64,000 bases of DNA from Epibacterium sp. Ofav1-8 (GCF_022348185.1 NZ_JAKRFD010000008.1:186001-250000), one strand, 5' to 3'; shown: positions 26,030 through 35,352, counted from the first letter of the stretch. The notes: generated by a model not told the origin, from the sequence alone. Numbers and translations are program-made.

Positions 26030-26467
26030 ATGTTCAAATCCATATTGGTTCCCTTCGACGGCTCTCAGGGTGCCGAAGGGGCGCTGGCCAAGGCGGCGGA
26101 GCTGTCGCTGCTGTGCGATGCGGAGCTGACCCTGCTGACGGTCTACCGGCATCATTCGCTGCTTGAGGCCTCGATGCATGTGGTGCAGGCCGAAGCGCCG
26201 GACGACCTGGACGCGATGATGCGCGCCCATGCCCGCGAGGTGGCGGAGCGGGGCAAGACCCTGGCGCGCGAGGCCGGGGCCCCCCGGCTGCGGGGCTTCG
26301 TCAAGGGCGGTCCGGTCGCCCGCACCATCACCGGATTTGCCCGGGATCATCAAAACGACCTGATAGTCATCGGCAGCCGTGGGCTGGGATCGCTGGAGGG
26401 GGTGTTGCTGGGCAGCATTTCCCACAAGGTGACCAGCTTTGCCGAAATGCCGGTCCTCATTGTCTAG
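26030..26467 (+). CDS. usp: Universal stress protein of the ectoine cluster
   Basis: A 145-residue UspA-fold protein starting MFKSILVPFDGSQGAEGAL. It ends with the ATP-binding signature GSRGLGSLEGVLLGSIS(H), so it belongs to the nucleotide-binding UspA subgroup. Many TRAP operons for compatible solutes carry such a gene. TeaD of Halomonas elongata, the best studied, binds ATP and modulates the ectoine TRAP transporter TeaABC. A strong AGGAGG lies just upstream of the ATG. It has close spacing to uehC and eutA, nine bases from its stop to the next start. Confidence 0.92.
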   Translation: MFKSILVPFDGSQGAEGALAKAAELSLLCDAELTLLTVYRHHSLLEASMHVVQAEAPDDLDAMMRAHAREVAERGKTLAREAGAPRLRGFVKGGPVARTITGFARDHQNDLIVIGSRGLGSLEGVLLGSISHKVTSFAEMPVLIV

Positions 26468-26475
26468 GAACAGCC

Positions 26476-27240
26476 ATGCCGCTTGATATTCATGTCACCC
26501 CCTCCGGCGTTTCGATGCGGCTGGAGGAACGCCCGGTGCGGCGCCGCATTGCCCTGGTGGTGCTGGCCACGGATCACACCTCGGAGCGCGACTTCGCCCG
26601 CATCTGCGACCCGGCAGAGGTTGGCGTCTACACCAATCGCATTGCCTTCGAGAACCCGACCACGCGCGACAGCCTGTTGCGCACCGGGCCGCGGCTGACC
26701 GAGGCGGCGGCGCAGATCCTGCCGGGAGAGCCGGTCGATGTGCTGGCCTATGGCTGTACCGCGGCCTCCATCGTGCTGGGCAACGCGGCGGTGACCGATC
26801 ACCTGCACGCGGCCAAGCCCGATACCCCCTGCGTGACCCCCAGCAGCGCCGCGTTTGACGCCTTTGCCGCATTGGGGGTGGGCAGGATCGCGCTGCTGGC
26901 GCCCAACAGCCTGCCGGTGACGGAGGATCTGGCGCAGTATTTTGCCCGGCACGGCCCGGATGTGCTGCGCGCCACGGCGCTGGGGCTGGAGGATGATCGC
27001 GAGATGGCGCGGATCTCCGAGGCCAGCATCATCGAGGCGGCGCTGGCGGCGGATGATCCGGCAGCGGAGGCGCTGTTTCTGTCCTGTACGGCGCTGCGGG
27101 CGCTGCCCTGCATCGCGCGGATCGAGGCGGCGCTGGGCAAGCCGGTGGTCAGTTCCAATCAGGCCATGATCTGGCGCTCCCTGCGCCTGACAGGCGCGCG
27201 GCAGCCCGTGCCGGGCTATGGCCAACTTTTCACCCTCTGA
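26476..27240 (+). CDS. eutA: EutA, Asp/Glu racemase-fold protein of hydroxyectoine use
   Basis: A 254-residue protein of the maleate isomerase/Asp-Glu-hydantoin racemase superfamily. The two catalytic cysteines are visible at residues 94 (AYGCTAAS) and 204 (LSCTALRAL), placed symmetrically in the two half-domains. Together with EutB and EutC it is proposed to convert 5-hydroxyectoine to ectoine. EutA is thought to invert the stereochemistry at the hydroxylated carbon. The exact reaction was still inferred in the literature I know. It is located between usp and eutB in the canonical order. Confidence 0.92.
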   Translation: MPLDIHVTPSGVSMRLEERPVRRRIALVVLATDHTSERDFARICDPAEVGVYTNRIAFENPTTRDSLLRTGPRLTEAAAQILPGEPVDVLAYGCTAASIVLGNAAVTDHLHAAKPDTPCVTPSSAAFDAFAALGVGRIALLAPNSLPVTEDLAQYFARHGPDVLRATALGLEDDREMARISEASIIEAALAADDPAAEALFLSCTALRALPCIARIEAALGKPVVSSNQAMIWRSLRLTGARQPVPGYGQLFTL

Positions 27241-27259
27241 ACAAGACAAGACATCTGCC

Positions 27260-28273
27260 ATGACATCATTTCCCACACTTCAGGACAGTTTCGCCGCCCG
27301 GGCGCGCATTGCCGGCGGCATTCGTCAGACACCGCTGGTGGAGTCTGACGCCCTCAGCGCCCTGACCGGCGGCCGGATCGCGCTCAAGCTGGAGCAGTTG
27401 CAGATCACCGGCAGTTTCAAGCTGCGCGGGGCCACCAATGCGGTGCTGTCGCTGAGCGATGCGCAAAAGGCGGCGGGCGTGGTCGGGGTTTCCACCGGCA
27501 ACCACGGGCGCGGGCTGGCCTATGCGGCGGCGCACGCCGGGGTGCGCTGCATCATCTGCATGTCGGAGCTGGTGCCGCAGAACAAGGTCGACGGCATCCG
27601 GGCGCAGGGCGCCGAGGTGCGGATCATCGGCCGCTCGCAGGACGATGCGCAGCTGGAGGTCGACCGGCTGGTGGCCGAGGGCATGACCATGCTGCCGCCC
27701 TTTGACCACCGCGATATCATCGCCGGGCAGAGCACTCTGGCGCTGGAGCTGATCGCGCAGGCGCCGGATCTGGACAGCGTGCTGGTGCCGCTGTCCGGCG
27801 GGGGGCTGATTTCCGGCGTCGCCATGGTGATGAAGGCCGTCAATCCCGCAATCCGCATCATCGGCGTGTCGATGGAGCGCGGCGCCGCCATGCACGCCAG
27901 CCTTGCGGCCGGCAAACCGGTGCAGGTCGAAGAGCAGGAGACCCTCGCCGACAGTCTCGGTGGCGGCATCGGGCTCGACAATGCCTATACCTTCGAGATG
28001 ACACGGCGGCTGGTCGACGCGGTGGTACTGGTCACCGAAGCGGAAATCGCAGCGGCCATCCGGCACGCCTATGTCGCGGAGCGTCAGGTGATCGAAGGCT
28101 CCGGCAGTGTTGGCATCGCCGCGCTGCTGGCGGGCAAGATTGACACCCCGGGGCGCTGCGTGGCGCTGATTTCCGGCCAGAACATCGACATGGCGCTGCA
28201 CAAGCGGATCATCGACGGCGAGGACGTGGATGTGGCGGCGCTCACCCGGACCAAAGGAGGCGCGGATGCCTGA
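27260..28273 (+). CDS. eutB: EutB, hydroxyectoine utilisation dehydratase
   Basis: A 337-residue fold-type II PLP enzyme of the threonine/serine dehydratase family. The PLP lysine is K54 in ITGSFKLRGATNAV. The phosphate-binding glycine loop SGGGLISG is present, as is the catalytic-domain stretch VGVSTGNHGRGLAYAA. EutB is proposed to dehydrate the hydroxyectoine-derived intermediate, before reduction by EutC. The ATG at 27260 gives the usual N-terminus. Another in-frame ATG at 27218 would overlap the end of eutA by 23 bases and cannot be excluded, because neither start has a strong Shine-Dalgarno. Its stop overlaps the eutC start by 8 bases. Confidence 0.92.
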   Translation: MTSFPTLQDSFAARARIAGGIRQTPLVESDALSALTGGRIALKLEQLQITGSFKLRGATNAVLSLSDAQKAAGVVGVSTGNHGRGLAYAAAHAGVRCIICMSELVPQNKVDGIRAQGAEVRIIGRSQDDAQLEVDRLVAEGMTMLPPFDHRDIIAGQSTLALELIAQAPDLDSVLVPLSGGGLISGVAMVMKAVNPAIRIIGVSMERGAAMHASLAAGKPVQVEEQETLADSLGGGIGLDNAYTFEMTRRLVDAVVLVTEAEIAAAIRHAYVAERQVIEGSGSVGIAALLAGKIDTPGRCVALISGQNIDMALHKRIIDGEDVDVAALTRTKGGADA

Positions 28274-29255
28274 TATCAAGATCCTGACCGAAACCGATCT
28301 GCGCGCCGCGATCCAGCTGGATCACGATGCGGTGGCCTGCGTCGAGGAGGCCTTTCACCTGCTGGCAACGCGGGAGGTGCAGATGCCGCCGATCCTCAGC
28401 TTTCACGTGCCCGAGCACAATGGCGAGGTGGACGTCAAAACCGCCTATGTGCCGGGGCTGGAAGGGTTTGCCATCAAGATGAGCCCGGGGTTCTTTGACA
28501 ATCCCAAGCTGGGGCTGCCCAGCCTGAACGGGCTGATGGTGCTGTTTGATGCCAAAACCGGCATTGTGCGGGCGGTGCTGCTGGACAATGGCTATCTAAC
28601 CGATGTGCGCACCGCCGCCGCCGGGGCCGTTGCCGCCCGGCATCTGTCGCGCACCGACAGCAGGGTGGCCGGCATTCTGGGCAGCGGGCTTCAGGCGCGG
28701 CTGCAACTGGAGGCGCTCTGTCTGGTGCGGGACATCAAGCGCGCGGTGATCTGGGGCCGGGATGCGGATCGGGCCGCGGCCTGCGCGCGGGACTGTGCCG
28801 CACGTCTCGGGATCGAGGTCACCACCGGCAGCATTGCCGAGGTCATGGCGCAGGCGGATGTGGTGGTCTCCACCACGCCCTCCACCACGCCGTTGATTTC
28901 TGCCGCGATGCTGCGCCCGGGACAGCACGTCACGGCGATGGGATCGGATGCGGATTACAAGAGCGAACTGGCGCCGGATGTGATCCCGGCGGCCACGGTA
29001 TTTGTCTGTGACCGGCTGGCGCAATCCATCGCCCAGGGCGAATTGCGCCCGGCGCTGGCCGCCGGCACGGTCACCGATCCGCAGATCTACCCGGAACTGG
29101 GGCAGGTCATCGCCGGCACCCGTCCGGGGCGGGGCTCGGATCAGGACATCACGGTCTGTGACCTGACCGGCACCGGCGTGCAGGACACCGCCATCGCAAC
29201 CCTTGCCGGAACCCGCGCCGCAGCGGTCGGGGCCGGAACCCTCATCACCAGCTGA
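28266..29255 (+). CDS. eutC: EutC, ornithine cyclodeaminase-family reductase
   Basis: A 329-residue protein of the ornithine cyclodeaminase/mu-crystallin family. It has the substrate-side lysine in GFAIKMSPGFFDN, the segment DNGYLTDVRTAAAGAVAARHLS and a Rossmann NAD(P) motif GILGSGLQARLQLEAL. In hydroxyectoine catabolism it is proposed to perform the NAD(P)H-dependent reduction that gives ectoine after EutA and EutB. A good Shine-Dalgarno (AAAGGAGG) precedes the ATG at 28266. The 8-base overlap with eutB implies translational coupling. Confidence 0.92.
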   Translation: MPDIKILTETDLRAAIQLDHDAVACVEEAFHLLATREVQMPPILSFHVPEHNGEVDVKTAYVPGLEGFAIKMSPGFFDNPKLGLPSLNGLMVLFDAKTGIVRAVLLDNGYLTDVRTAAAGAVAARHLSRTDSRVAGILGSGLQARLQLEALCLVRDIKRAVIWGRDADRAAACARDCAARLGIEVTTGSIAEVMAQADVVVSTTPSTTPLISAAMLRPGQHVTAMGSDADYKSELAPDVIPAATVFVCDRLAQSIAQGELRPALAAGTVTDPQIYPELGQVIAGTRPGRGSDQDITVCDLTGTGVQDTAIATLAGTRAAAVGAGTLITS

Positions 29256-29274
29256 TCAATCAGGACATACCCCA

Positions 29275-30462
29275 ATGGCAGAGCCCAAGCTGCATTTCTC
29301 CCGCGCTGAATTCCAGCAGCGGATCGACCGGACGCGCGCCGAAATGGTCCGCAACGGTCTGGATCTGTTGATCGTGACCGATCCCTCAAACATGAACTGG
29401 CTGACCGGCTATGACGGCTGGTCTTTCTACGTGCACCAATGCGTGGTGCTGCCGCTGGAAGATCCGCCGTTCTGGTTTGGCCGGGAACAGGACGGCAATG
29501 GCGCCCTGCGCACCTGTTTCATGGGAGAGAGCCAGATCATCGGCTACCCGGACCACTACGTGCAGTCCAGCGTCTGCCATCCGATGGATTACCTCTCGGC
29601 GCAGCTGGCGGACCGGGGCATGGATGGTGGCAATATCGGCGTCGAGATGGACAACTACTGGTTCACCGCCGCTGCCTACGGATCCTTGCAGAAGCACCTG
29701 CCCAACGCAAACTTCGGCGATGCCAACGGGCTGGTGAACTGGCAGCGCGCGATCAAGTCCGACGCCGAGCTGACCTATATGCGGCAGGCCGGTCGCATCG
29801 TCGAACGCATGCACCAGCGCATCTTTGACAAGGTCGAACCGGGCCTGCGCAAGAGCGACCTTGTGGCCGACATCTATGATGCCGCCCTGCGCTATGACGC
29901 GGAGACCGGTTTCGGGGGCGATTACCCGGCGATCGTGCCGCTGCTGCCGTCGGGCGCCGATGCCGCCGCGCCGCATCTGACCTGGGACGATGAGCCCATG
30001 CGCCCGAACGAAGGGACTTTCTTTGAGATCGCAGGTGTGGTGAAACGCTACCATTGCCCCCTGTCGCGCACCGTGTTCCTGGGCAAGCCGACGCCGGCGT
30101 TCCTGGATGTCGAGAAAGCGGTGCTGGAGGGCATGGCCGCCGGGCTGGAACAGGCCAAGGTCGGCAATACCTGCGAGGATATCGCCAATGCCTTTTTTGG
30201 GGTGTTGCGAACCCATGGGATCGAGAAAAACAGCCGCACCGGTTATCCGATCGGTGTCAGCTACCCGCCGGACTGGGGCGAGCGCACCATGTCCCTGCGT
30301 CCCGGCGACCGGAGTGAATTGAAAGAGAACATGACCTTTCACTTCATGACCGGATTGTGGACAAAGGACTGGGGCTTTGAAATCACCGAGAGCATTCGCA
30401 TCGGTCACAACGGACCCGAGTGCCTGGCCAATGTGCCGCGTAAGATGTTGATTAAGGACTGA
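29275..30462 (+). CDS. eutD: EutD/DoeA, ectoine hydrolase
   Basis: A 395-residue protein of the M24 peptidase (pita-bread, creatinase-like) family. An N-terminal creatinase domain (MNWLTGYDGWSFYVHQ) is followed by the catalytic domain (RYDAETGFGGDYPAIVP, RTHGIEKNSRTGYPIGVSYP, ending GFEITESIRI). It hydrolyses the ectoine ring to N-alpha-acetyl-L-2,4-diaminobutyrate, the inducer of EnuR, and perhaps also the N-gamma isomer. Length and order match the known enzyme (DoeA of Halomonas, EutD of Ruegeria). It is followed by eutE four bases later. An upstream frame extension is not conserved. Confidence 0.95.
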   Translation: MAEPKLHFSRAEFQQRIDRTRAEMVRNGLDLLIVTDPSNMNWLTGYDGWSFYVHQCVVLPLEDPPFWFGREQDGNGALRTCFMGESQIIGYPDHYVQSSVCHPMDYLSAQLADRGMDGGNIGVEMDNYWFTAAAYGSLQKHLPNANFGDANGLVNWQRAIKSDAELTYMRQAGRIVERMHQRIFDKVEPGLRKSDLVADIYDAALRYDAETGFGGDYPAIVPLLPSGADAAAPHLTWDDEPMRPNEGTFFEIAGVVKRYHCPLSRTVFLGKPTPAFLDVEKAVLEGMAAGLEQAKVGNTCEDIANAFFGVLRTHGIEKNSRTGYPIGVSYPPDWGERTMSLRPGDRSELKENMTFHFMTGLWTKDWGFEITESIRIGHNGPECLANVPRKMLIKD

Positions 30463-30465
30463 GAG

Positions 30466-31458
30466 ATGAAAGCGAACCCGATAAGCGCGACAATTCCGTT
30501 TGACGAGGACGGGGTGCACCACGGCTTTCTCAAGCTGCCCTACAGCCGCGATGACAGCGCCTGGGGATCGGTGCTGATCCCGCTGACGGTGATCCGCAAC
30601 GGCGCAGGCAAGACCGCGCTGCTGACCGGGGCCAACCACGGCGACGAATACGAAGGTCCGGTGGCCCTGCAGGAACTGGCCAGCCTGACCCGCGCCGAGG
30701 ATGTCACCGGACGGCTCATTATCGTGCCCTATTTCAACTACCCGGCGTTTCGCGCCGCAACGCGGACCTCGCCGATCGACCGGGGCAACCTCAACCGGGC
30801 CTTTCCCGGCCGTCCCGACGGCACCGTGACCGAAAAGATCGCCGACTATTTCCAGCGCACGCTGTTGCCGATGGCGGATCTGGCGGTGGATTTCCACTCT
30901 GGCGGCAAGACGCTGGATTTCGTGCCCTTTGCCGCCGCGCATATCCTCGATGACAAGGCGACCGAAGCGGCCTGTTTCGCCGCCATGCAGGCTTTCAACG
31001 CGCCCTATTCGGTGCAGATGCGCGAGATCGACAGCGTCGGCATGTATGACACCGCGGTGGAGGAGATGGGCAAGGTGCTCGTCACCACGGAGCTGGGCGG
31101 GGGCGGCATGTCCACCGCCCGCAGCAACGCCATTGCCAAGAAAGGCCTGCGCAACGTGCTGATCCACAGCGGCATCCTGCGCGGCGAGATGCAGATCGAC
31201 CCCACCGTGGCGCTGTCGATGCCGGACGATGAGTGTTTTGTGTTCAGCGAAGGCGATGGTCTGTTCGAGGTGATGAAGGATCTGGGCGAGCCGGTGACCA
31301 AGGGCGAACTGGTGGCCCGGGTCTGGCCGCTGGATCGCACCGGCCAGCCGCCGGAGGAGTATCACGCACGCCGGGACGGTGTGCTGATCAGTCGCCATTT
31401 TCCCGGCCTCATCAAATCCGGCGATTGCGCCGTGGTGGTGGGCGTGGTCGAGCGCTGA
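30466..31458 (+). CDS. eutE: EutE/DoeB, N-acetyl-diaminobutyrate deacetylase
   Basis: A 330-residue zinc hydrolase of the aspartoacylase/succinylglutamate desuccinylase family. Metal ligands are visible as His58 and Glu61 (GANHGDEYEG) and His144 (VDFHSGG). It removes the acetyl group from N-alpha-acetyl-L-2,4-diaminobutyrate, releasing diaminobutyrate and acetate. GAGAG is near the start, and the gene lies 3 bases after eutD. The asnC-type regulator begins 1 base after the stop. Confidence 0.95.
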   Translation: MKANPISATIPFDEDGVHHGFLKLPYSRDDSAWGSVLIPLTVIRNGAGKTALLTGANHGDEYEGPVALQELASLTRAEDVTGRLIIVPYFNYPAFRAATRTSPIDRGNLNRAFPGRPDGTVTEKIADYFQRTLLPMADLAVDFHSGGKTLDFVPFAAAHILDDKATEAACFAAMQAFNAPYSVQMREIDSVGMYDTAVEEMGKVLVTTELGGGGMSTARSNAIAKKGLRNVLIHSGILRGEMQIDPTVALSMPDDECFVFSEGDGLFEVMKDLGEPVTKGELVARVWPLDRTGQPPEEYHARRDGVLISRHFPGLIKSGDCAVVVGVVER

Positions 31459-31459
31459 C

Positions 31460-31939
31460 ATGCAACTGGACCAACGTGATCTGGAAATCCTGCGCGTCCT
31501 GTCCACCGAGGGGCGCATCACCAAGGCGGCCCTGGCGGACCGGATCGGCCTGTCGCCGACGCCCTGCTGGGACAGGCTGAAGAAACTGGAGCAGGCCGGG
31601 CTGATCGAAGGCTATGGCGCGCGCCTGAACCTGAAAAAGCTCGCCCCACATGTGACGGTGTTCGTCGCGGTGGAGCTGGCCGATCACACCGCGCCGAGCT
31701 TTCAGTCCTTTGAAATTGCCATGCAGCGCTACGAGGAAGTCGTGGCCTGCTGGGCCCTGGGGGGCGGGTTCGACTATCTGTTGCAGATCGTCACCCGCGA
31801 CATCGACGCCTATCAGCGCCTGATCGACGCGATGCTGGATGCCCGGATCGGGTTGAGCCGCTATTTCACCTATGTGGTGACCAAACCGGTCAAGGGGCAG
31901 AGCGCGCCGCCGTTGCAACTGCTCCTGCAAGGAGAGTAG
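31460..31939 (+). CDS. asnC: AsnC/Lrp-type regulator of the ectoine cluster (DoeX-like)
   Basis: A 159-residue Lrp-family protein with the winged helix-turn-helix MQLDQRDLEILRVLSTEGRI through GLSPTPCWDRLKKLEQAGLI and a C-terminal RAM domain. DoeX of Halomonas elongata and the asnC gene of the Ruegeria cluster occupy the same position and modulate the catabolic genes along with EnuR. It starts one base after eutE, so its level is tied to operon transcription, which suggests feed-forward activation. Its targets are not shown by the sequence. Confidence 0.93.
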   Translation: MQLDQRDLEILRVLSTEGRITKAALADRIGLSPTPCWDRLKKLEQAGLIEGYGARLNLKKLAPHVTVFVAVELADHTAPSFQSFEIAMQRYEEVVACWALGGGFDYLLQIVTRDIDAYQRLIDAMLDARIGLSRYFTYVVTKPVKGQSAPPLQLLLQGE

Positions 31940-32114
31940 CCCCGGCGCGTTCCCCCGCTGCTGCGGCGCCCGGTTGCGGGGACACTGGCGCGCCCGATGA
32001 CGTGTCCTGAGACCGTCGCTCTGCGCAGGGCTTTCCTCTGCCAGCTGTGCGAACTTCAGCCACATCTTCTGTCGGGTTCAGGCAGAATCCTCTGCAAGTC
32101 AAAGGAGGATTGTG

Positions 32115-33590
32115 ATGACTGAGACCGCTCTCTCGGCACGTTCGGACATTATGGACAAGGCGCTTGTGCGTTCTTTTTCCTACGTAAATGGCAAATGGTG
32201 TGCGGCGTCGAACGGGGAAAGCTTCCCGGTTCTGGATCCCGCCAATGGGGCCGAACTGGGTCACGTCACCAGCCTTACCGCCGAAGATTCCTCTGCCGCC
32301 GTGGATGCCGCGCAGGCGGCCTTTGCGGATTGGGCGGCGATGCTGCCGCAGGATCGCTCTGCCATTCTGCGCCGTTGGTTTGACCTGCAAATCGCCCACA
32401 AGCAGGATCTGGCGCGGATCATGGTGCTGGAGCAGGGCAAACCCCTGTCCGAAGCGCTGGGCGAAATCGACTATGGCGCGGCCTTTGTCGAGTTTTATGC
32501 CGAAGAAGCAAAGCGGCCCAATATCGAAGGCGTGACCAGCCATCTGCCCGATGCCGAGGTCGAACTCTGGCGCGAGCCGGTGGGCGTTGCGGCGCTGATC
32601 ACGCCCTGGAACTTTCCGGCGGCGATGCTGACCCGCAAGGCGGCGGCGGCGCTTGCGGCGGGCTGTACCGTGGTGGCGCATCCGTCGGGAGAGACGCCGT
32701 TCAGCGCGCTGGCGCTGGCGGAACTGGCAGAGCGCGCCGGGTTCCCGCCCGGGGTGTTCAACGTGGTGACCGGCAAGGCCGCCACCGTTGTCGAGCCCTG
32801 GACGCGCGACACCCGGGTGCGGGCCCTGTCGTTCACCGGCTCCACCGAGGTGGGCAAGCTGCTCTATCGTCAGTCCGCCGAGACGGTCAAACGGCTGGTG
32901 ATGGAACTGGGCGGACATGCGCCGGTCATCGTGTTCAAGAACTCTGACCTCGACCGCGCGGTGGCCGAGACCATCAAGGCGAAATTCGCCACCTCCGGGC
33001 AGGATTGCCTCGGGGCCAACCGCATCTTTGTCGAGCGCGCCATCTATGACGAGTTCTGCACCCGCTTTGTTGCGGCGACGCAGGCGCTGACCGTGGGCAA
33101 GGGGATTGATGATCCCGACATCGGCCCCTTGATGAACGAAAAAGCGGTGCAAAAACAGGAACAACACGTGGCCGACGCGCTGGAAAAGGGGGCGACCCTC
33201 GCTTGTGGTGGCAAACGCCACGCGCTGGGAACGCTGTTTTATGAACCCACCGTTCTGACCGATGTGCCCGCAGATGCGGCCATCCTGCACGAAGAGACCT
33301 TTGGCCCGGTGGCGCCGATCACGCCGTTTGACACCGAGGAAGAGGTGATCCAGCGTGCCAATGACAGCGAATATGGCCTCGTCGCCTATGTGCACAGCCA
33401 CGACCCGCGCCGGATCTATCGCCTGAGCCGCGCGTTGCAGTTTGGCATGGTGGCGGTCAATCGCACCAAAGTCACTGGCGCGCCGATCCCCTTTGGCGGC
33501 ACCAAACAGTCCGGCATGGGGCGCGAGGGCGCTCGGCTGGGCATGGAAGAGTTTACCGAGGTCAAATACGTCTGCCGCGACTGGGCGTAA
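32115..33590 (+). CDS. ssd: Aldehyde dehydrogenase of the ectoine cluster (aspartate-semialdehyde oxidising)
   Basis: A 491-residue NAD(P)-dependent aldehyde dehydrogenase of the succinate-semialdehyde type. The catalytic cysteine is C298 (SGQDCLGANRIFV) and the general base is Glu264 (VMELGGHAP). The N-terminal cofactor region ITPWNFPAAMLTRK is complete. In this pathway (called Ssd, or DoeC in Halomonas) it oxidises L-aspartate-4-semialdehyde to aspartate. AAAGGAGG at 32101-32108 serves the ATG at 32115. A GTG three bases upstream is an alternative. The 175-base spacer after asnC may hold a separate promoter. Confidence 0.92.
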   Translation: MTETALSARSDIMDKALVRSFSYVNGKWCAASNGESFPVLDPANGAELGHVTSLTAEDSSAAVDAAQAAFADWAAMLPQDRSAILRRWFDLQIAHKQDLARIMVLEQGKPLSEALGEIDYGAAFVEFYAEEAKRPNIEGVTSHLPDAEVELWREPVGVAALITPWNFPAAMLTRKAAAALAAGCTVVAHPSGETPFSALALAELAERAGFPPGVFNVVTGKAATVVEPWTRDTRVRALSFTGSTEVGKLLYRQSAETVKRLVMELGGHAPVIVFKNSDLDRAVAETIKAKFATSGQDCLGANRIFVERAIYDEFCTRFVAATQALTVGKGIDDPDIGPLMNEKAVQKQEQHVADALEKGATLACGGKRHALGTLFYEPTVLTDVPADAAILHEETFGPVAPITPFDTEEEVIQRANDSEYGLVAYVHSHDPRRIYRLSRALQFGMVAVNRTKVTGAPIPFGGTKQSGMGREGARLGMEEFTEVKYVCRDWA

Positions 33591-33611
33591 CCCTCGATGG
33601 ATACGAGATTT

Positions 33612-33628
33612 TCCACCCCGCGGGTGGA
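33612..33628 (+). other. Short hairpin between ssd and atf
   Basis: TCCACCC and GGGTGGA form a perfect 7-bp stem with a CGC loop in the 62-base spacer. There is no T run. It could stabilise or attenuate the message between the two genes. Confidence 0.4.
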
Positions 33629-33652
33629 GCACGGAAATAGGAAGGACACGAA

Positions 33653-35026
33653 ATGCTGAAGAACGATCAACTGGACCAATGGGACCGCGACAATTTCTTT
33701 CATCCCTCGACCCATCTGGCGCAGCACGCGCGCGGTGAGAGCGCAAACCGGGTGATCAAGACCGCCTCCGGCGTCTTTATCGAGGACCGCGACGGCAACA
33801 AGCTCTTGGATGCGTTTGCCGGGCTTTACTGCGTCAACGTCGGCTATGGCCGTCAGGACATTGCCGAGGCGATCGCCGATCAGGCGCGCGAGCTGGCCTA
33901 TTATCATTCTTACGTGGGGCACGGCACCGAGGCGTCGATCACACTCGCCAAGATGATCCTGGAGCGCGCGCCCAAGAATATGTCGAAGGTCTACTTCGGC
34001 CTTGGCGGCTCGGACGCCAATGAAACCAACATCAAACTGATCTGGTACTACAACAACATCCTTGGCCGCCCCGAAAAGAAGAAAATCATCTCGCGCTGGC
34101 GCGGCTATCACGGCTCCGGGCTGGTCACCGGCTCCCTGACGGGGCTTGAGCTGTTCCACAAGAAATTCGACCTGCCCGTCGAGCAGGTGATCCACACCGA
34201 AGCGCCTTACTATTTCCGCCGCGAGGATCTGAACCAGACCGAAGAGCAGTTCGTGGCCCATTGCGTGGCCGAGTTGGAAGCGTTGATCGAGCGTGAAGGT
34301 GCCGACACCATCGCTGCCTTCATCGGTGAGCCGATTCTGGGCACCGGGGGCATCGTGCCGCCGCCCGCAGGCTATTGGGAAGCGATCCAGACAGTTCTGA
34401 AGAAACACGACATTCTGCTGGTTGCGGATGAGGTTGTCACCGGCTTTGGCCGTCTCGGCACCATGTTCGGCTCGGATCACTACGGTCTGGAGCCCGACAT
34501 CATCACCATCGCCAAGGGTCTGACCTCCGCCTATGCGCCGCTTTCCGGTTCCATTGTCAGCGACAAGGTCTGGAAGGTGCTGGAGCAGGGCACCGATGAA
34601 AACGGCCCCATCGGCCACGGCTGGACCTACTCCGCGCACCCCATCGGGGCGGCGGCGGGTGTGGCCAACCTGAAACTCATCGACGAGCTGAACCTTGTCA
34701 GCAACGCCGGCGAGGTGGGGGCCTACCTCAACGCCACCATGGCAGAGGCGCTGGGCGAACATGCAAATGTGGGCGATGTGCGTGGCGAGGGCATGCTCTG
34801 CGCGGTGGAATTTGTGAAGGACCGCGACAGCCGCACCTTCTTTGACGCCGCCGACAAGATCGGCCCGCAGGTTTCGGCCAAACTGCTGGAGCAGGACAAG
34901 ATCATCGCGCGCGCCATGCCGCAGGGCGATATCCTGGGCTTTGCGCCGCCCTTCTGCCTGACTCGCGCCGAGGCCGATCAGGTGGTCGAAGGCACTGTGC
35001 GCGCGGTGAAATCCGTGCTCGGCTGA
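33653..35026 (+). CDS. atf: Class III aminotransferase of the ectoine cluster (diaminobutyrate transaminase)
   Basis: A 457-residue fold-type I class III PLP aminotransferase. It contains the class signature around LLVADEVVTGFGRLGTMFGS and the PLP lysine in IITIAKGLTSAYAP. In ectoine catabolism this enzyme (Atf, or DoeD) transaminates L-2,4-diaminobutyrate to aspartate-4-semialdehyde, feeding Ssd. AGGAAGG precedes the ATG. It is the last gene of the canonical cluster order, 62 bases after ssd. Sequence alone would not separate it from other omega-amino acid transaminases. The neighbourhood makes the role clear. Confidence 0.92.
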   Translation: MLKNDQLDQWDRDNFFHPSTHLAQHARGESANRVIKTASGVFIEDRDGNKLLDAFAGLYCVNVGYGRQDIAEAIADQARELAYYHSYVGHGTEASITLAKMILERAPKNMSKVYFGLGGSDANETNIKLIWYYNNILGRPEKKKIISRWRGYHGSGLVTGSLTGLELFHKKFDLPVEQVIHTEAPYYFRREDLNQTEEQFVAHCVAELEALIEREGADTIAAFIGEPILGTGGIVPPPAGYWEAIQTVLKKHDILLVADEVVTGFGRLGTMFGSDHYGLEPDIITIAKGLTSAYAPLSGSIVSDKVWKVLEQGTDENGPIGHGWTYSAHPIGAAAGVANLKLIDELNLVSNAGEVGAYLNATMAEALGEHANVGDVRGEGMLCAVEFVKDRDSRTFFDAADKIGPQVSAKLLEQDKIIARAMPQGDILGFAPPFCLTRAEADQVVEGTVRAVKSVLG

Positions 35027-35056
35027 GATCACGCCCGTCCTGCAAGAATGCACTGT

Positions 35057-35084
35057 CCCCCGGTTGGCCGATGCCAGCCGGGGG
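35057..35084 (+). terminator. Strong hairpin after atf, probable end of the ectoine operon
   Basis: CCCCCGGTTGGC and GCCAGCCGGGGG make a 12-bp stem (one G:T pair) with loop CGAT, 30 bases after the atf stop. The following sequence is not T-rich, so termination may be partial or factor-assisted. Confidence 0.55.
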
Positions 35085-35352
35085 ATTGCGTTTGGGCGTA
35101 GCTCTTCGGGGCTGGCTGGGCAGGGATACGTCGCAGGTTCACACCGGCTCTATCGCAACACAGCCGCAAAAATCCGTGGCCCTTGCACATTCTGCGCGAC
35201 AGGGTCCTTCGTGTCATGGTTGTGATAGAGGGGATGTATCCAAGCTTGAGACCAGAGCAGATTTGGAACGGACCTTCCTGTTCGCCCGGGCGCGCCGCAG
35301 TCGCGGTCGGACGGAACCGGGGTCAGAGCAGGGGCCGCAGCAGGGGGACCAG
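35085..35352. other. Spacer with presumed promoter of the next operon
   Basis: These 268 bases have no convincing gene. They include a less GC-rich stretch at 35175-35240 that could hold a promoter, but no clear -35/-10 pair can be fixed by eye. The frame running in from upstream has no protein-like features before residue 1 of the next gene. Confidence 0.35.
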
